From: Branchiostoma floridae
Lineage: Eukaryota; Chordata; Leptocardii; Amphioxiformes; Branchiostomatidae
Direction of reading: 5' to 3'
Length of the DNA stretch: 64,000 nt
Assembly (NCBI RefSeq): GCF_000003815.2
Contig: NW_023365728.1
Location: 111,640 to 175,639 of the forward strand
The notes beneath the pieces were generated by a model. It was not told where the DNA came from. It did no database searches and worked only from the letters and a program-made list of their open reading frames with translations. Shown here piece by piece: positions 48,189 to 58,005 of the stretch. A program made the translations under genes and the position numbers. Within the stretch, counting starts at the first letter, position 1, and each line of letters begins with the position of its first letter.

Positions 48189-48394
48189 TCACCGACTTAC
48201 ACTACACTGCGGTATTCAACCTCATTTTTACGAATTTATGCGAATCTTAGGTGAATCTTAGGTATTATACACTACGAAAGTTTACAGAATATGATCCTTG
48301 CTGTAAGTAAACGTTATGGCCCTATGTTTTTCCCAGCTGTTGACAAAGGTCATGGCTAATTCACACGACCTTGCCGCATGGTCGTCACGTCTTC

Positions 48395-48665
48395 TCGTGT
48401 CAACAAGGCCACATAGGTCTCACGTCTTCACATGTCAACAAGGACACATAGGCGTCACGTCTTTAGCATGTAAACAGGGCCACATAGGGTGAGTCCAACT
48501 TTTGTGTTGGATATTACAGTGGATAAACTAGTTCAATACTAAAGGCCACATAGGAGTCATGTCTTTACATGTCCACAAGGCCACATAGGCGTCAAGTCTT
48601 TAGCATGTCAACAAGGACAAGTAGGCGTCACGTCTTCAGCATTTTAACAAGGCCACATAGGCCAA
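48395..48665 (+). repeat. ~35-bp minisatellite (CAACAAGGCCACATAGG)
   Basis: Six to seven imperfect units with CACGTCTT(C/T)A(C/G)CATGT and CAACAAGG(C/A)CACATAGG. The array recurs at about 49640-49915 in the second segmental copy. Confidence 0.85.
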
Positions 48666-49164
48666 CTATGGAGCGAGAACCACGTGCTTGTCATCATTCG
48701 ATTCACAATGTCTATTTTGCCGTGACGCTGAGAGGTCCGCAATATCCGCTGGACAGTGAAGGTAACCGTTATCACCACCATGTTGCATATCGTCCATTCA
48801 CAAGTTCTCACATAATGACTCAGGTTCAGGTTCAGGTCCGGACCTGATCCTCTGGTTTTATGACACAGGATACTATCACTGCTGAAGAGAACGTTCTTGA
48901 TATGTTACAATAACTCCCCTATCATGGGTGCACTTCAGAATCGAACATCCATTTCTCAGTGGCGGTAAACATGTTGTTGCCAAGCCGCGGCGTTTGTGTG
49001 GATAACATGTTGTTATGATATTAGCGGCTTGTGCAGTGAGTAACGTGTTGTTATATTATAATAGGGCTGCCTATACTTCTCAGAGAAGTTTAATGATATT
49101 TAAAATCAACCGCCCATGGGAAGACTTCGGAGGGGGGATGTTACCGAATGTCGTGGCCAATTAT

Positions 49165-49338
49165 CAATCTCCAAGCAGATCCTACGGTTGCATGAGATAG
49201 TATCAAAAGCTGGCAGAGGAGTGAAGCCGGCCTTTGAGTGTGTTTCACTGCAAGGCAAATGTACACCTCTTGGCTGACTACACTCCTTGGCCAGTTTGGT
49301 GCTATCTTATGACATCATAGGATCTGCTTGGAGATTAG
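49165..49338. mobile_element. MITE of the TAATCTCCAAGCAGATCC family (segmental copy 2)
   Basis: Flanks are CCAATTAT (49157-49164) and CCAATCAT (49339-49346), identical to those of the copy at 47742. This shows it was carried along by the duplication rather than inserted independently. Confidence 0.85.
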
Positions 49339-50140
49339 CCAATCATTACCCTTTTGCTGAATGATTTCTTCGATCCATCATCTCATCGGTTAGTGACGTC
49401 ATCATGGATGGCCTTCAAGTCGTTGATGTGCGAAACTTGAGATCAGCAGATTTTCCCGGGCGGGAAGTAGGTCATGGGTTATACCGACTCGGGGCACTAC
49501 ATTGTGGTATTCAAGCTCATTTTTACGAATTCATGCGAATCTTTCTTAGATTCTTACGGAATATACAAGTTTTGCAGAGTACATACGATTCTTATTGTAA
49601 ATTGTGCCCCTATGTTTTCCTCAGCTGTTGACAGAGGTCACGGCTAAATCACACGACCTTGCCACATGGGCGTCACGTCTTCTCCTGTCAACAAGGCCAC
49701 ATAGGTCTCACGTCTTCACATGTCAACAAGGGCACATAGGCGTCACGTCTTTAGCATGCAAACAGGGCCACATAGGGTGATTCCAATTTTTGTGTTGGAT
49801 ATTACAGTTAAACTAGTTCAATATCATAGGCCACATAGGAGTCATGTCTATGTCAACAAGGCCACATAAGTTAGGCGTCACGTCTTCAGCATGTCAACAA
49901 GGCCACATAGGCCAACTATGGAGTGAGAACCACGTGCTTGTCATCATTCCATTCACAATGTCTATTTTGCCGTGACGCCGTCGATACGGAGGTTTGCTGC
50001 GTTTTAAAAAGAAGTTATAACGCACATAGTTGTTTTCATTGTTTTTATTATTCTGAGGACCCTCATGGATATTGAATAAGAAAAATGATAACAGCATGCC
50101 AAGTAGACCGCTACTATGGCTTCTAGAGGTTCGAGAGTAC

Positions 50141-50321
50141 TCTCCAAGCAGAGGTTAGGCTCCGGCTTCCTTCGGGCGTCTATTCAAAATGTTTTTCTCA
50201 GGCGTTCTGTCTGTCCTATTATTGGCTGCCGGACAGAATACCTGATAGAGTGAAACAAAAAGAACAACAAAACGCATGAACGACCCCCCAACCGACGCCC
50301 CTAACCTCTGCTTGGAGAGTA
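50141..50321. mobile_element. MITE with TIR TACTCTCCAAGCAGAGGTTAGG
   Basis: Complete copy: both ends CTCTCCAAGCAGAGGTTAGG in inverted orientation, TA outside both, with CTCAGGCGTTCTGTCTG and the CTGATAGAG region inside. It is the best preserved member of this family here. Confidence 0.8.
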
Positions 50322-50459
50322 ATTCCGGAGTCCCAAAGTTTCGTAAAAGACCTTAAATAATTTCCATCCATATTTCACCACTGTCGTCCCTGGAGAGCAC
50401 CGCGGGGAATGTTGGAACCAGCAGCAGCAGAATGGTCGTGTCGTGTTCGATGCTTCTCT

Positions 50460-50650
50460 CCAAGCAGAGGTCAGGTAAGGTCCGGCTGGGTTTGGACGTT
50501 ATTTTTAATAGGCGGTTTAGTCAGGCTTTCTATTTTGTAAGAAAGTCACAGGTTGGCTTTGCGACATTAAGAAACCCTGACAAAGTAGAAAGCCCGACAA
50601 TAACGCCTGGGATACGTCCAAAACCAGCCGGAGCCTAACCTCTACTTCGT
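50460..50650. mobile_element. MITE of the CTCCAAGCAGAGGT family
   Basis: The left end CTCCAAGCAGAGGTCAGG and right CAGCCGGAGCCTAACCTCTAC are inverted. Internal pair GGCTTTCTATTTTGT and CAAAGTAGAAAGCC. Confidence 0.7.
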
Positions 50651-51371
50651 AGATCGGTAGATAGAGTCATGACGTTAGTACGCTAGAGAGTTAGCCAGCC
50701 GGAACAATCATTTCCTCACTCCGTATGTCGTGTGCTGTTCCCTAGCCGGCTGTACTCCTCTGACCGGCATACTCTTCTATTTGTTCCATTTCTATGGTTT
50801 TCCCAGCGACCTATGTAGTCTGGTAGACACTAAGCCCGGTGGAATAGGACGGTACTCGTGCCAGGCTACAGCAGGCCTGTGAGGACACAGGACAATGTGT
50901 GGTGTGATCTCTTATGAGCAAAAGGTACTTTGTGGAATTATGTGAATTATGCGAAATTTGCAAATATCCCACATCGCATTGCACGGTGAGACATGAACTC
51001 CCCTCCCCCACCACTCCCATACCGCACCCCTCTCCCCTGCAGTTGCCAGGCAAGTGGAATCCATTCAGTGGCGATGAGTCGTTCACACATCGCTCTGTAA
51101 CATTGCATGTTGTTGTATGGAAGCGCTCCCAGCGATCAGTTGGAGAAGCACAACCATTTCTTCTTTTGACGCACCACCCTCGTAAGGCAATAATGAATTG
51201 CTTATCTGGATTATATGGCTGACATCCACGCTTTGAACTCTTTTTCTGTCCAGAGAGTTTTTCCCGCTCTCATCAGTTATGGGGTTCCAGAGAATGTAAT
51301 CCAAACAGTAATTCAACATGGCCTAACCCAATGTCCGAGTATTGCACATGCCCCTGGTTTGTACAGTGAAG

Positions 51372-54300
51372 CTACACAGACGATACTTTATCGTAAATCA
51401 GGATCATATCCTCCTCCGTGTTGTATATATGCATGACGCTCCCGGCATCCAACGCGAACTCGCCGTCAAGGTCCGTACACTGCGTCCCTACACTTTTCCT
51501 GGCGGGATGATCGGTAGGTGGCGCCTTTGTATCAGCAGCAAGAGCTTTTTCTTCACCCGGGACGTTAGCAGCATCATTCTAGTTTTGAGAAAAGATAAGG
51601 GACATAAACATTGGAAGAATGAATAAATGGATGGATTATTGAATGGATCATTCACATCACAGAACACTTAGCATAACATATGCACTGTGTAGCTTACAAA
51701 CATAAACAAAGCATTATAAACGCCGATGAAAGTTAGACATTCAGGTAATAAGATACGCCAAGGCAAAAGCACTGGATATGATTTTGGAAACGGTCAGACG
51801 TTTCAAACAACATCTGTTATCTTTCGTCAAAGGCTTATTTTCCTAACAGGAAAGATAAAAACCGACTCACCTGTTTCTCGCCCCCCTCCCCCGCGGAGAA
51901 CCTGCCCAGCGACACCAGAAACAGGATGCACGTGCCGACGATGGGCGGCGCGCCTGCGTAGAAGAACGCCGCGTTGTAGGACCCTGTGTAGTCGTAGATC
52001 CACCCTGAAGCCAGTGAAGGCAGGAAAAAACGAACAAGTCACGCCACTGTGCTTATCTCTTTTCACAACGTGCGCTGCGACCTTCCCTCCTCTGATATCC
52101 AAGGGCGCCATAGGGAGGACTTTACAGGAAAAACAATGTAAGTCCATTTGTATATCCTTATAGTTTGCCACTCAATATTGGACCACCCTGCCGAAGCTGT
52201 AGGGCTCTGAGGCTTTACCGTACACATGTATCTATGACTGAAGTCCCAGCGGCGCCCGACCGTGAGTGGCACGGAGGCCAGGACCAGCAGGAGCCGAGGC
52301 TGTAGGGCTGATATGGCCGTGTATGGCCGTATATCTATGGCCGTATATGGCCGTATATGACAGTATATCTAAGACTGACCTGCCAGCGGCGGCCCCATCG
52401 TGAGCGGCACCGAAGCCAGGCCCAGCAGGAAGCCGGAGCTGTAGGGCTGATACGGCCGTATATCTATGGCCGTATATGGCCGTATACTAGTATCTATGCC
52501 TGTATGGCTGATGATGTCTAACCTGCCAGCGGCGGCCCCACCGTGAGCGGTACGGAAGCCAGGCCCAGCAGAAAGCCGATGGCCTGCGAAGCGTCCTCCG
52601 GCCCCACAAGGTCGAAGGCGATGGGGCCGATCAGCGCCACGAAGCAGCCGTCGAACACGCCGAGTACCAGGACCGCGCACACCAGCGCGTAGTAGTGCCG
52701 CAACACGGGCAGGAGGGTCGTCACGATACCTGGGGAGATACACACTAGTCAAACACGCCGAGCACGAGAACGGCGCACACTAGCGCGTAGTAGTGCCGCA
52801 ACACGGGCAGGAGGGTCGTCACGATACCTGGGGAGATACAGACTAGTCAAACACGCCGAGCACGAGAACGGCGCACACCAGCGCGTAGTAGTGCCGCAAA
52901 ACGGGCAGCAGGGTCGTCACGATACCTGGGGAGATGCACAGTAGTTAAACACGCCGAGCACGAGAACGGCGCACACTAGCGCGTAGTAGTGCCGCAACAC
53001 GGGCAGCAGGGTCGTCACGATACCTGGGGAGATACACACTAGTTAAACACGCCGAGCACGAGAACGGCGCACACTAGCGCGTAGTAGTGCCGCAACACGG
53101 GCAGGAGGGTCGTCACGATACCTGGGGAGATACACGTACAGTAGTGAGGTAGGGCTGATAACACGCCGAGCACGAGAACGGCGCACACCAGCGCGTAGTA
53201 GTGCCGCAAAACGGGCAGGAGCGTCGTCACGATACCTGGGGAGATACACACTAGTTAAACACGCCGAGCACGAGAACGGCGCACACTAGCGCGTAGTAGT
53301 GCCGCAAACGGGCAGGAGCGTCGTCACGATACCTGGGGAGATGCATATTGATTAGCACAGTCAGCGATGTGTGAAAAACGGAAAACACTGCCACACACTT
53401 TCCCTATGACTGTCCTTGGTGCTGAACGGCCTTCCCTTCCCTGAACTGTTTCATTAGGTTGGTAAGTCACTGGATAACAGAGTTCTCTGCACACAACAAC
53501 CAAGAGTTTTATTCAAGACCGACGTTGCAGTGTCTGTCACGTTCCTCATGGCAATTCGGAATAATTCTTAAGGCCTTAAAAGATATCTTGTATTCAAATC
53601 GTAGTACTTCTATTCCCCGAAGTACTGAGGCGAGGAGATCTAACTCTTTTAGTACAATTGTCAACACAATCAGATATTACCCATCCCTGTTCTTCAGAAA
53701 TTGACGATTTTTAAGCGACCTACCGATGACGAGGAAAGAGAGTTGCTGCAGCATAATCCTATTGACGCATGCGCAGTCCGAGACCTTGCCGAACACCAGC
53801 CGGCCGACCCCCGAGGCGGCGCCCATGTACGTCACCAGGGCCGCGCCGTTCGCCTTGGGCATCACGTGGCGCACATAGTTCACCTGTGGGGATATAGGGT
53901 CATGGCGGTTATAGGTACATGTACGTCACCAGGGCCGCGCCGTTAGCCTTGGGCATCACGTGACGGACATAGTTCACCTGTATGGAGATAGGGACATGTC
54001 GGATATAGGTACATGGTGGTTATAGGTACATGGCGGACATAGGTATATGGTGGATATAGTTCACCTACGGGGATATAGGGACATGGCGGAGATAGCCACA
54101 TGGCGGATATAGGGACAAGGCGGACATAGTTCACCTTTGCGGACATAGGCGCATGGCGGATATGGGTACATGGCGGATATGGGTACATGGCGGATATAGG
54201 TACATGGTCATCATTAGCGTAAATGTAAAATGTAACGTTACTTGTATTCCCTAGTACAAATGTAGAAGAAAAGTCGAAAATCTCCAGTACTTACTATGTG

Positions 54301-56670
54301 TACGTACGGCACGAAGTATCCAAACAGCGCGAAAGGAACACCTATGGCCCAAATAACGTATCTTCTGTTCCGCCATATTCTCAAGTTCAGGTGCTTTTTG
54401 ACCTTCTCCACGAATGTTCTTCTTCTGTTGTTCCCTGCAGTCCCGTTCTCCAACGCCCGGGGGCGCTTCTCCAGTAGCGGCGCGTACGCGCAGGCGCACA
54501 GCACCAGAGTGCCCACCAGCCCGCTGAGCGCGCGGAATGTCGGGAAGAGTCCGAGTTCCCTGAGCATGAAGCGGAGCAGTATCGGCAGCACCATGGTGAA
54601 CAGGCTGCTGCCGAACGTCACCAGGCCGTTCACCAGACCCATCCGCCTGTGGAAGTAGTGCCCGAGGATGACCAGGGAGGGGGTGTAGGCGAGAGACGAA
54701 CCCAGCCCCACCAGCACCCCGTAGGTGAGATACAGCTGCTGCAGGTGGGACACGGCGGAGCTGGACAGCATTCCGATAAACGCCACCACTCCCCCCGCCA
54801 CGGCCGTGGGTCTGCAGCCGAACTGGTCCGTCAGCACGCTGGCCAGGGTCGAGCAGAAAAACGTCACTCCTATGGCTGTAGAACCCACCCAAGCTGCAGA
54901 ACAACACAAAACACAACTCAACATGTGATCTACTCGGTCACATGCAGCCGAACTGGTCCGTCAGTACACTGGCGAGGGTTGAGCAGAAGAACTTCACTCC
55001 TACGGCTGTAGATCCCACCCAAGCTGCAACAACACAAAACACAGCTCAACATGTGATCTACTATAGCTGTAGATCCTACCCAAGCTGGGGAACACAAAAC
55101 ACAAACGTTAACGTCACACCGATAGCTGTGGAGCCTACTAATGCTGAGGACAACATGTGACCAACTCAGTAGGTGCGCTAACCTACCTATAGGCATAGAG
55201 CCCACCCAATCTGAGGAACAGAGAACACAAGAATTTATCTTTACCAGATAGCCTATGTCGCCCCCCGTCTCGGTACAATCATAAAACACTATCTAGGTTT
55301 GCCGTATGAGGCAAGATAATCTCCAATATATAATGTTTCTCATAGTCACTCCTATGCTTACATGGCAGCATTAGAGACCTAAAGCGGGTGCCAACTGTGT
55401 CAGGAAATTGCCCAGGGTTTGCGAATTCCCTTTCTGACGTGCCGCCCCGTGCGACGCATTTGCGTATAAAGCCCAGATAAGCAGGTTATTGGAAATCAAC
55501 GTGAAAAAAGAAAGACGTAAAAAGCTTAAGGTTGAAGATCTCAACGAGACATGCACCGTAATAAAAGGATATTCACTTATGATACTTTCAAGTGACATAT
55601 TGCGCCGATTGCTGCCGGTTTGGCCTCAGGATGTTTTCTCCAGCTTGTTTTGGATACTTTGAGGTGTTTTTATGGGATTTCTATCCGTTCTGGTTTTCTC
55701 TATGTATACCAGTGACAGGCAATCAAAACGAAAACCTGGCATATTATGATTGAAATGAAAGTCAAAACAAACGTCTGGAAACCGTCCAAAACAAGCCGAG
55801 CCTAACACAATACATCGATGACACCATACTAATCACCGTATACATGCCCCTTTGCACACTGGCGTGAATATTGGGGTAAAAAATGTACCTATTACAATTT
55901 TCCCGCCACTGAGGAGATACGTATGATGCATGCCACCAAGACAAAGTCTTACACAGCGCTTATTCCAATTTTCCTACCAACGTTGCAGGAGACATCTCAC
56001 CTCACCTCACCGGTCCCATAGCCTCACCGGCCGTAGGGGCAGCAATGCCATCAACACATCTACACTAGAACAGATTGACACCGTAAAGTCATAAACCATA
56101 ACCCCATGTCGTGTACCTGTCTGGAAAGCGTCTGACCCCGGGAAGGCCTGTATGTGAACTATCATCTATGTACATGTATCATAGTGTATGTACATGACAA
56201 ACTCTTACATATGGGTTTTAATGTGTACCTGTCTGGAATGCGTACCGGGCCTGCACCTGATGATACTGTACATAAACCACTAACACATGCCGCGTACCTG
56301 TCTGGAAAGCGTCTGACCCCGGGAAGGCCTCCAGCAGCGCCACGAACAGAACCCCGGACGTGTTGAGCAGCCCGAAGATCGTCCCGTTGGTCCACATGGC
56401 GGCCAGACACACGGCCCAGCCGTACCCGCCTTCGGGAGGCCCGCGCTGTGCCCCCGACGGGCTCCGATCAGCGGCCCGGTCCGGCACATCAGTGGCCCAT
56501 CCGTACCCGCCTTCGGGAGGCCCGCGCTGTGCCCCCGACGGGCTCCGGTCAGCGGCCCGGTCCGGCACATCAGCGGCCCAGCCGTACCCGCCTTCGGGAG
56601 GAACCCGCTGTGCCCCCGACGGTCTCCGGCTAGCGGCCCGGTCCGGCAAATCAGCGGCCCGGTCCGACAT
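51372..56670 (-). CDS. SLC16-like gene 3 (MCT8/10-like) with triplicated N-terminal signature
   Basis: Six exons in transcript order: 56298-56670, 54295-54893, 53724-53883, 52523-52729, 51871-52004 and 51372-51578. All have GT/AG borders and phases as in gene 2, giving 559 residues. The blocks closest to vertebrate MCT8/MCT10 are seen here: LVILGHYFHRRMGLVNG, GRLVFGKVSD, and IAFDLVGPEDASQAIGFLL with SVPLTVGPPLAG. Those proteins carry thyroid hormone or aromatic amino acids; the substrate here is inference. The N-terminus has EGGYGW three times (26-31, 53-58, 80-85) in 27-residue units; only the last abuts helix 1. The last exon is acidic and ends DKVSSV, matching DRISSV of gene 1. The start ATG is preceded in frame by TAG nine bases upstream. 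Several exon borders are flanked by decoy copies. Twelve helices are expected in the plasma membrane. Confidence 0.9.
52240..52445 (-). repeat. Two copies of SLC16-like gene 3 exon 4 end, with minisatellite
   Basis: The exon 4 end (plus-strand CCAGCGGCGGCCCCACCGTG...GGCCCAGCAG) recurs at about 52378-52432 and, more diverged, at 52247-52302. GTATATGGCCGTATATC repeats lie between. The nearer copy keeps a donor-like border (GCAGGTCAG); the farther is decayed. Confidence 0.8.
52741..53345 (-). repeat. Six extra ~98-bp copies of SLC16-like gene 3 exon 4 start with acceptor
   Basis: The acceptor core (plus-strand CGATACCTGGGG) lies at 52725 in the true exon and at 52823, 52920, 53018, 53117, 53230 and 53328 in the copies. 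Spacings are 98, 97, 98, 99, 113 and 98. Each unit holds about 75 exon bases encoding IVTTLLPVLRHYYALVCAVL, an intact CCCCAG acceptor and ~25 intron bases. In most units the exon part runs into an in-frame TAG. Confidence 0.93.
53346..53723 (-). other. Intron 3 remainder of SLC16-like gene 3
   Basis: Contains a dispersed repeat fragment (53395-53545, related to 59.1 kb) and no exon. Confidence 0.5.
53920..54210 (-). repeat. Copy of SLC16-like gene 3 exon 3 start plus ACATGGCGGATATAGG minisatellite
   Basis: 53924-53980 repeats the first ~50 bases of exon 3 with its acceptor (plus-strand TGGGCATCACGTG(A/G)CG...CATAGTTCACCTG). It is followed by about fifteen imperfect 16-18 base units with GGACATAG or GGATATAG. 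Confidence 0.8.
54930..55225 (-). repeat. Decaying copies of SLC16-like gene 3 exon 2 start with acceptor
   Basis: The first copy (54941-55032) repeats about 80 exon bases and GCAG acceptor with few changes. Shorter copies lie near 55066-55090, 55120-55150 and 55190-55215, each ending in a CCACCCAA(G/T)CTG-like border. The order of decay increases away from the exon. Confidence 0.85.
55226..56112 (-). other. Intron 1 of SLC16-like gene 3
   Basis: No exon. It holds one CAAGCAGAGG-family MITE remnant at 55627-55803 (TTGTTTTGGATACTTTGAGG against its approximate complement). Confidence 0.5.
56113..56250 (-). repeat. Two copies of SLC16-like gene 3 exon 1 end with donor
   Basis: The plus-strand block GT(G/A)TACCTGTCTGGAA(A/T)GCGT recurs at 56112-56150 and about 56223-56245, copying the final exon 1 codons (DAFQT) and the GTAC donor at 56296. 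The farther copy also includes CTGACCCCGGGAAGGCCT. Confidence 0.85.
56415..56660 (-). repeat. 81-bp in-frame tandem triplication in exon 1 of SLC16-like gene 3
   Basis: Units start at plus-strand CGTACCCGCC (56421, 56502, 56583), exactly 81 bases apart. Each encodes PSGAQRGPPEGGYGWA(V/T/A). The outermost unit is slightly diverged (SRRPSGAQRVPPE). Confidence 0.92.
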
Positions 56671-57540
56671 CAAGAGCTAACAGTACCAGGCAGACTGACT
56701 GCCATGGCTATGGCCCCGGGGAAAACAATTTGAGTGTTTGGCATAAATGCCGCGAGCTGGCTCTCTTGACCAATTCTGCCTATTTTGCCGAAGTCTGCGA
56801 TTCGTCCCCGTCAGAAGGCCTGGTAGAGGCTATACCTACTCCCGTACGCCCGTAAGAAGGCCTGGTGGCGCCCGTAAGAAGGCCTGGTGGAGGCTACATA
56901 CTCGATCCCGCACGTCCGTGTAAGAAGGCCTGGTGGAGGCTAATCAGGTTACAGGCATCACTGACCCACAGTAGAAGCCCCTCCTCTCCGGTTAGCTCAG
57001 TGAAACAATTGACGCACCGCGGCCCGACCCGTCCTGTGTTATGTTAGCTGCTTATGTTACTGACAAGTCGCTGTACAATAAGAATAACCCTGGAGCAATG
57101 CCAAGATCACATTCGGCCCAACATATCACATTCGGTCCTGCATACCGCCCGTATGCCCTGCCGCATTCACAGCTTACACAAGCGCACTTCCCAGGAAACG
57201 CCCCCGTATCCGATATATACACGCCTCCCAAACACAGAACGTTATCGACAAAATTAGAAAATATCGATGATGACAGCCGGCGATCAATACGCGCGGTTGC
57301 CGCATTGGGAAGAGCATGACGCAACATACCAATCGGATTGTACCATGTCAACACGGGAGGGGGGTGATGAATACAGAACTACTAATGAATCGTTCTTTAT
57401 CTATTTACAGCCATGACCTCAATGTTTCACTCATGACCTCAATGAAAAGCGGCCAGCAGGACGATTTGAGCTTTCATGAATAAATAAAGGTACAAATTAA
57501 TCTCCAAGCAGACGAACCGTTGGCACGGCAACATGCAAAA
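56671..57540. other. Upstream region of SLC16-like gene 3
   Basis: Contains three short direct copies of GTAAGAAGGCCTGGTGG(A/C)G (about 56810-56940) and otherwise nothing recognisable. The promoter of gene 3 should lie here, but no clear core element is visible. Confidence 0.45.
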
Positions 57541-57548
57541 CAGTATCC

Positions 57549-57592
57549 AACTGGCTTCAGTCCATGTATTTCATCATCATGTCGCTGTTGGA
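57549..57592 (-). pseudogene. Possible remnant of the Scm-type SAM exon
   Basis: The minus strand reads [10 protein letters not shown] in frame, then a one-base difference breaks GLK. About 33 of 38 bases match the SAM exon at 62160-62198 (plus strand TTCATCATCATGTC shared). A MITE abuts its 5' side. Part of the match is low complexity, so this is tentative. Confidence 0.4.
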
Positions 57593-57756
57593 TAGTCTCC
57601 AAGCAGACCCTACGGTACCTTGGAGATAATATCAAAGCTGGCAAAGGAGTATAGCCGGCCAAAGGCAGTCAAACGGGCACCCGGTGCCGCTATACCAAGT
57701 CCCTTGCCAGCTTTGATACTATTTCTAAGGCACCGTAGGGTCTGCTTGGAGACTAG
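57593..57756. mobile_element. MITE with ends TAGTCTCCAAGCAGACCC and 8-bp target duplication
   Basis: CTGTTGGA flanks both sides (57585-57592 and 57757-57764). Inverted interior CTTGGAGATAATATCAAAGCTGGCAA and its approximate complement. It is a diverged member of the TAATCTCC family. Confidence 0.85.
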
Positions 57757-57896
57757 CTGTTGGAAACTGTTTGGCTCTTTGATGCCGCCGGTAGATCTGA
57801 TTGGACCTTACTTTGAATATCTTGAATATAATACACAAACCTAAACCCTTTCCCTGACGCCAAGACGGGCTCGATCATGCCAAGCAGTGGTAATTA

Positions 57897-57968
57897 CTCT
57901 CCAAGCAGAGAAGTAATAGTAATTACCCTTCCCATGCTCGAAGGGTAATTACTCTGCTTGGAGAGTAA
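57897..57968. mobile_element. Short palindromic MITE (TACTCTCCAAGCAGAG)
   Basis: Two TTACTCTCCAAGCAGAG ends face each other across a short AGGGTAATTAC-containing centre, with TA on both outer sides. About 72 bases. Confidence 0.7.
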
Positions 57969-58005
57969 TTACCCTTCGAGCATGGTTTTAAAACAAAGTC
58001 ATTAT

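Larger units (their letters stand above)
47015..49985 (+). repeat. ~1.7-kb tandem segmental duplication (copy 1 47015-48720, copy 2 48850-49985)
   Basis: Collinear blocks match: TTTTATGACACAGGAT (47031/48857), AACATGTTGTTGCC (47307/48968), TCTCAGAGAAGTTTAATGAT (47662/49078), the same MITE (47742/49165), GCCTTCAAGTCGTTGATGTG (48001/49411) and the AACAAGGCCACATAGG minisatellite. Copy 2 lacks some internal pieces. No coding capacity seen. Confidence 0.88.
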
